Assembly: GCA_015163925.1 (NCBI GenBank)
Contig: JAAOIF010000071.1
Coordinates: 1 to 6,113, forward strand
Length of the DNA: 6,113 nucleotides
From: Candidatus Thioglobus sp.
GTDB lineage: Bacteria; Pseudomonadota; Gammaproteobacteria; PS1; Pseudothioglobaceae
Direction: 5' to 3'
Both the position numbers and the translations under genes were made by a program. The notes under the pieces were generated by a model that worked only from the letters and a program-made list of their open reading frames with translations, was not told the origin of the DNA and did not search any database. Below, piece after piece: positions 5,652 to 6,113 of the stretch. How positions within the stretch are numbered: the stretch's first letter is position 1; the number at the start of each line of letters is the position of its first letter.

Positions 5652-6062
5652 TTATGCTTTTGCTAATTCGGCTCTCATCGTAGCAATTGTGGCTTGGTAA
5701 TCATCGCTGTTGAAAATCGCCGAACCGGCTACAAAGGTATCAGCACCGGCTTTTGCCACTTCACAAATATTATCAACTTTGACTCCGCCGTCTATTTCCC
5801 AGCGAATTTCCCGCCCACTATTATCAATAAGTTTTCGCACCTGACGGCATTTTTCTAAGGTGTGAGGAATGAAAGATTGCCCGCCGAAGCCCGGATTGAC
5901 CGACATCAGCAAAATCATATCCAATTTATCCAGCACATTTTCCAGCAGATTTAGCGGCGTGGCGGGGTTAAAAACCAGTCCAGCCTTGCAGCCTGCCTCT
6001 TTAATCATACCGAGTGTGCGGTCAATATGCTCGGAGGCTTCCGGATGAAAAGTAACAAACGA
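5652..6062 (-). CDS. rpe: Ribulose-phosphate 3-epimerase, 5'-truncated
   Basis: Rpe interconverts ribulose 5-phosphate and xylulose 5-phosphate (pentose phosphate pathway, Calvin cycle). Only about 136 C-terminal residues of the usual roughly 225 are present. Visible motifs are [37 protein letters not shown] (64-75 counted from the ATG at 6095) and the metal and catalytic aspartate in EIDGGVK, then [12 protein letters not shown]. Lost with the first 86 or so residues are the other active-site ligands (E. coli H34, D36 and H68). The frame stays open to the window edge and has an ATG at 6095, but the 11 codons before S-F-V-T-F do not match Rpe. Read in another frame, that DNA resembles SspA, so the ATG is spurious. 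The gene ends just before the rpsB promoter. As present it could not make an active enzyme. Confidence 0.9.
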   Translation of the reverse strand, partial: SFVTFHPEASEHIDRTLGMIKEAGCKAGLVFNPATPLNLLENVLDKLDMILLMSVNPGFGGQSFIPHTLEKCRQVRKLIDNSGREIRWEIDGGVKVDNICEVAKAGADTFVAGSAIFNSDDYQATIATMRAELAKA

Positions 6063-6063
6063 A

Positions 6064-6111
6064 GGGCAGCAATGGCGGGAACGGAAGGCGCTCATCCAAG
6101 TATTCGGTGAT
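6064..6111 (-). pseudogene. SspA-like (stringent starvation protein A) fragment fused to rpe
   Basis: On the minus strand, in a different frame from rpe, 16 codons read [16 protein letters not shown]. This closely resembles the glutathione-S-transferase-like N-terminal domain of SspA, where E. coli has IMEYLDERFPHPPLMP (12 of 16 identical from memory). The similarity stops at about 6064, exactly where Rpe similarity begins (6062). The piece continues off the window edge. It could be a chimeric assembly end or a real recombination junction. Confidence 0.65.
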
Positions 6112-6113
6112 AA

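Noticed and set aside
5636..5665. Terminator hairpin after rpe (AGCAAAAG with CTTTTTTGCT)
   Set aside because: The stem is A/T-rich and needs bulged T's, and no T run follows it; too weak to call.
6063..6095. ATG at 6095 as the true start of Rpe
   Set aside because: The first 11 codons have no Rpe similarity, the protein would lack about 86 conserved residues including active-site ligands, and the DNA reads as SspA in another frame.

Overview
The window looks like a stretch of a moderately low-GC gammaproteobacterial chromosome. The inferred proteins DnaA, TpiA, SecG, EF-Ts, S2 and Rpe all resemble gammaproteobacterial versions. The tpiA-secG-tRNA-Leu order and the rpsB-tsf pair are classic for that class. 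I cannot name a genus; a marine or symbiotic sulfur-oxidiser-like lineage is only a guess.

Layout from left to right. Positions 1-153 are a very A+T-rich, gene-free stretch with several DnaA-box-like 9-mers and short tandem repeats, next to the 3' end of dnaA; it is a candidate origin element or the promoter region of the next gene to the left. dnaA (154-1452, minus) follows. Divergent from it is a small four-helix membrane protein of the UPF0114/YqhA family (1528-2046, plus). Then comes tpiA-secG-tRNA-Leu(GAG) (2105-3325, plus), probably one transcription unit with a promoter just upstream of tpiA. A 174-bp spacer rich in short repeats separates this from the convergent rpsB-tsf operon (minus), which ends in a clear intrinsic terminator at 3456-3480. 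rpsB has a roughly 160-nt structured leader typical of S2 autoregulation and an extended -10 promoter. Upstream of it in the same direction lies the 3' two thirds of rpe.

The genes are nearly all housekeeping: replication initiation, glycolysis, protein secretion, translation and the pentose phosphate pathway. I see no mobile element, CRISPR array or defence system.

The unusual items are: (1) the right-hand edge, where rpe is cut about 86 codons into the gene and joined out of frame to a 16-codon piece that reads like SspA (stringent starvation protein A), so the apparent ATG of the rpe reading frame is spurious; (2) a C-terminal extension of about 124 residues on ribosomal protein S2, made of a Lys/Ala/Pro tail and a small SAP/Rho-N-like module; (3) the S2 leader, with perfectly complementary nested stems and two mutually exclusive pairings; (4) the possible origin-like region at the left edge.
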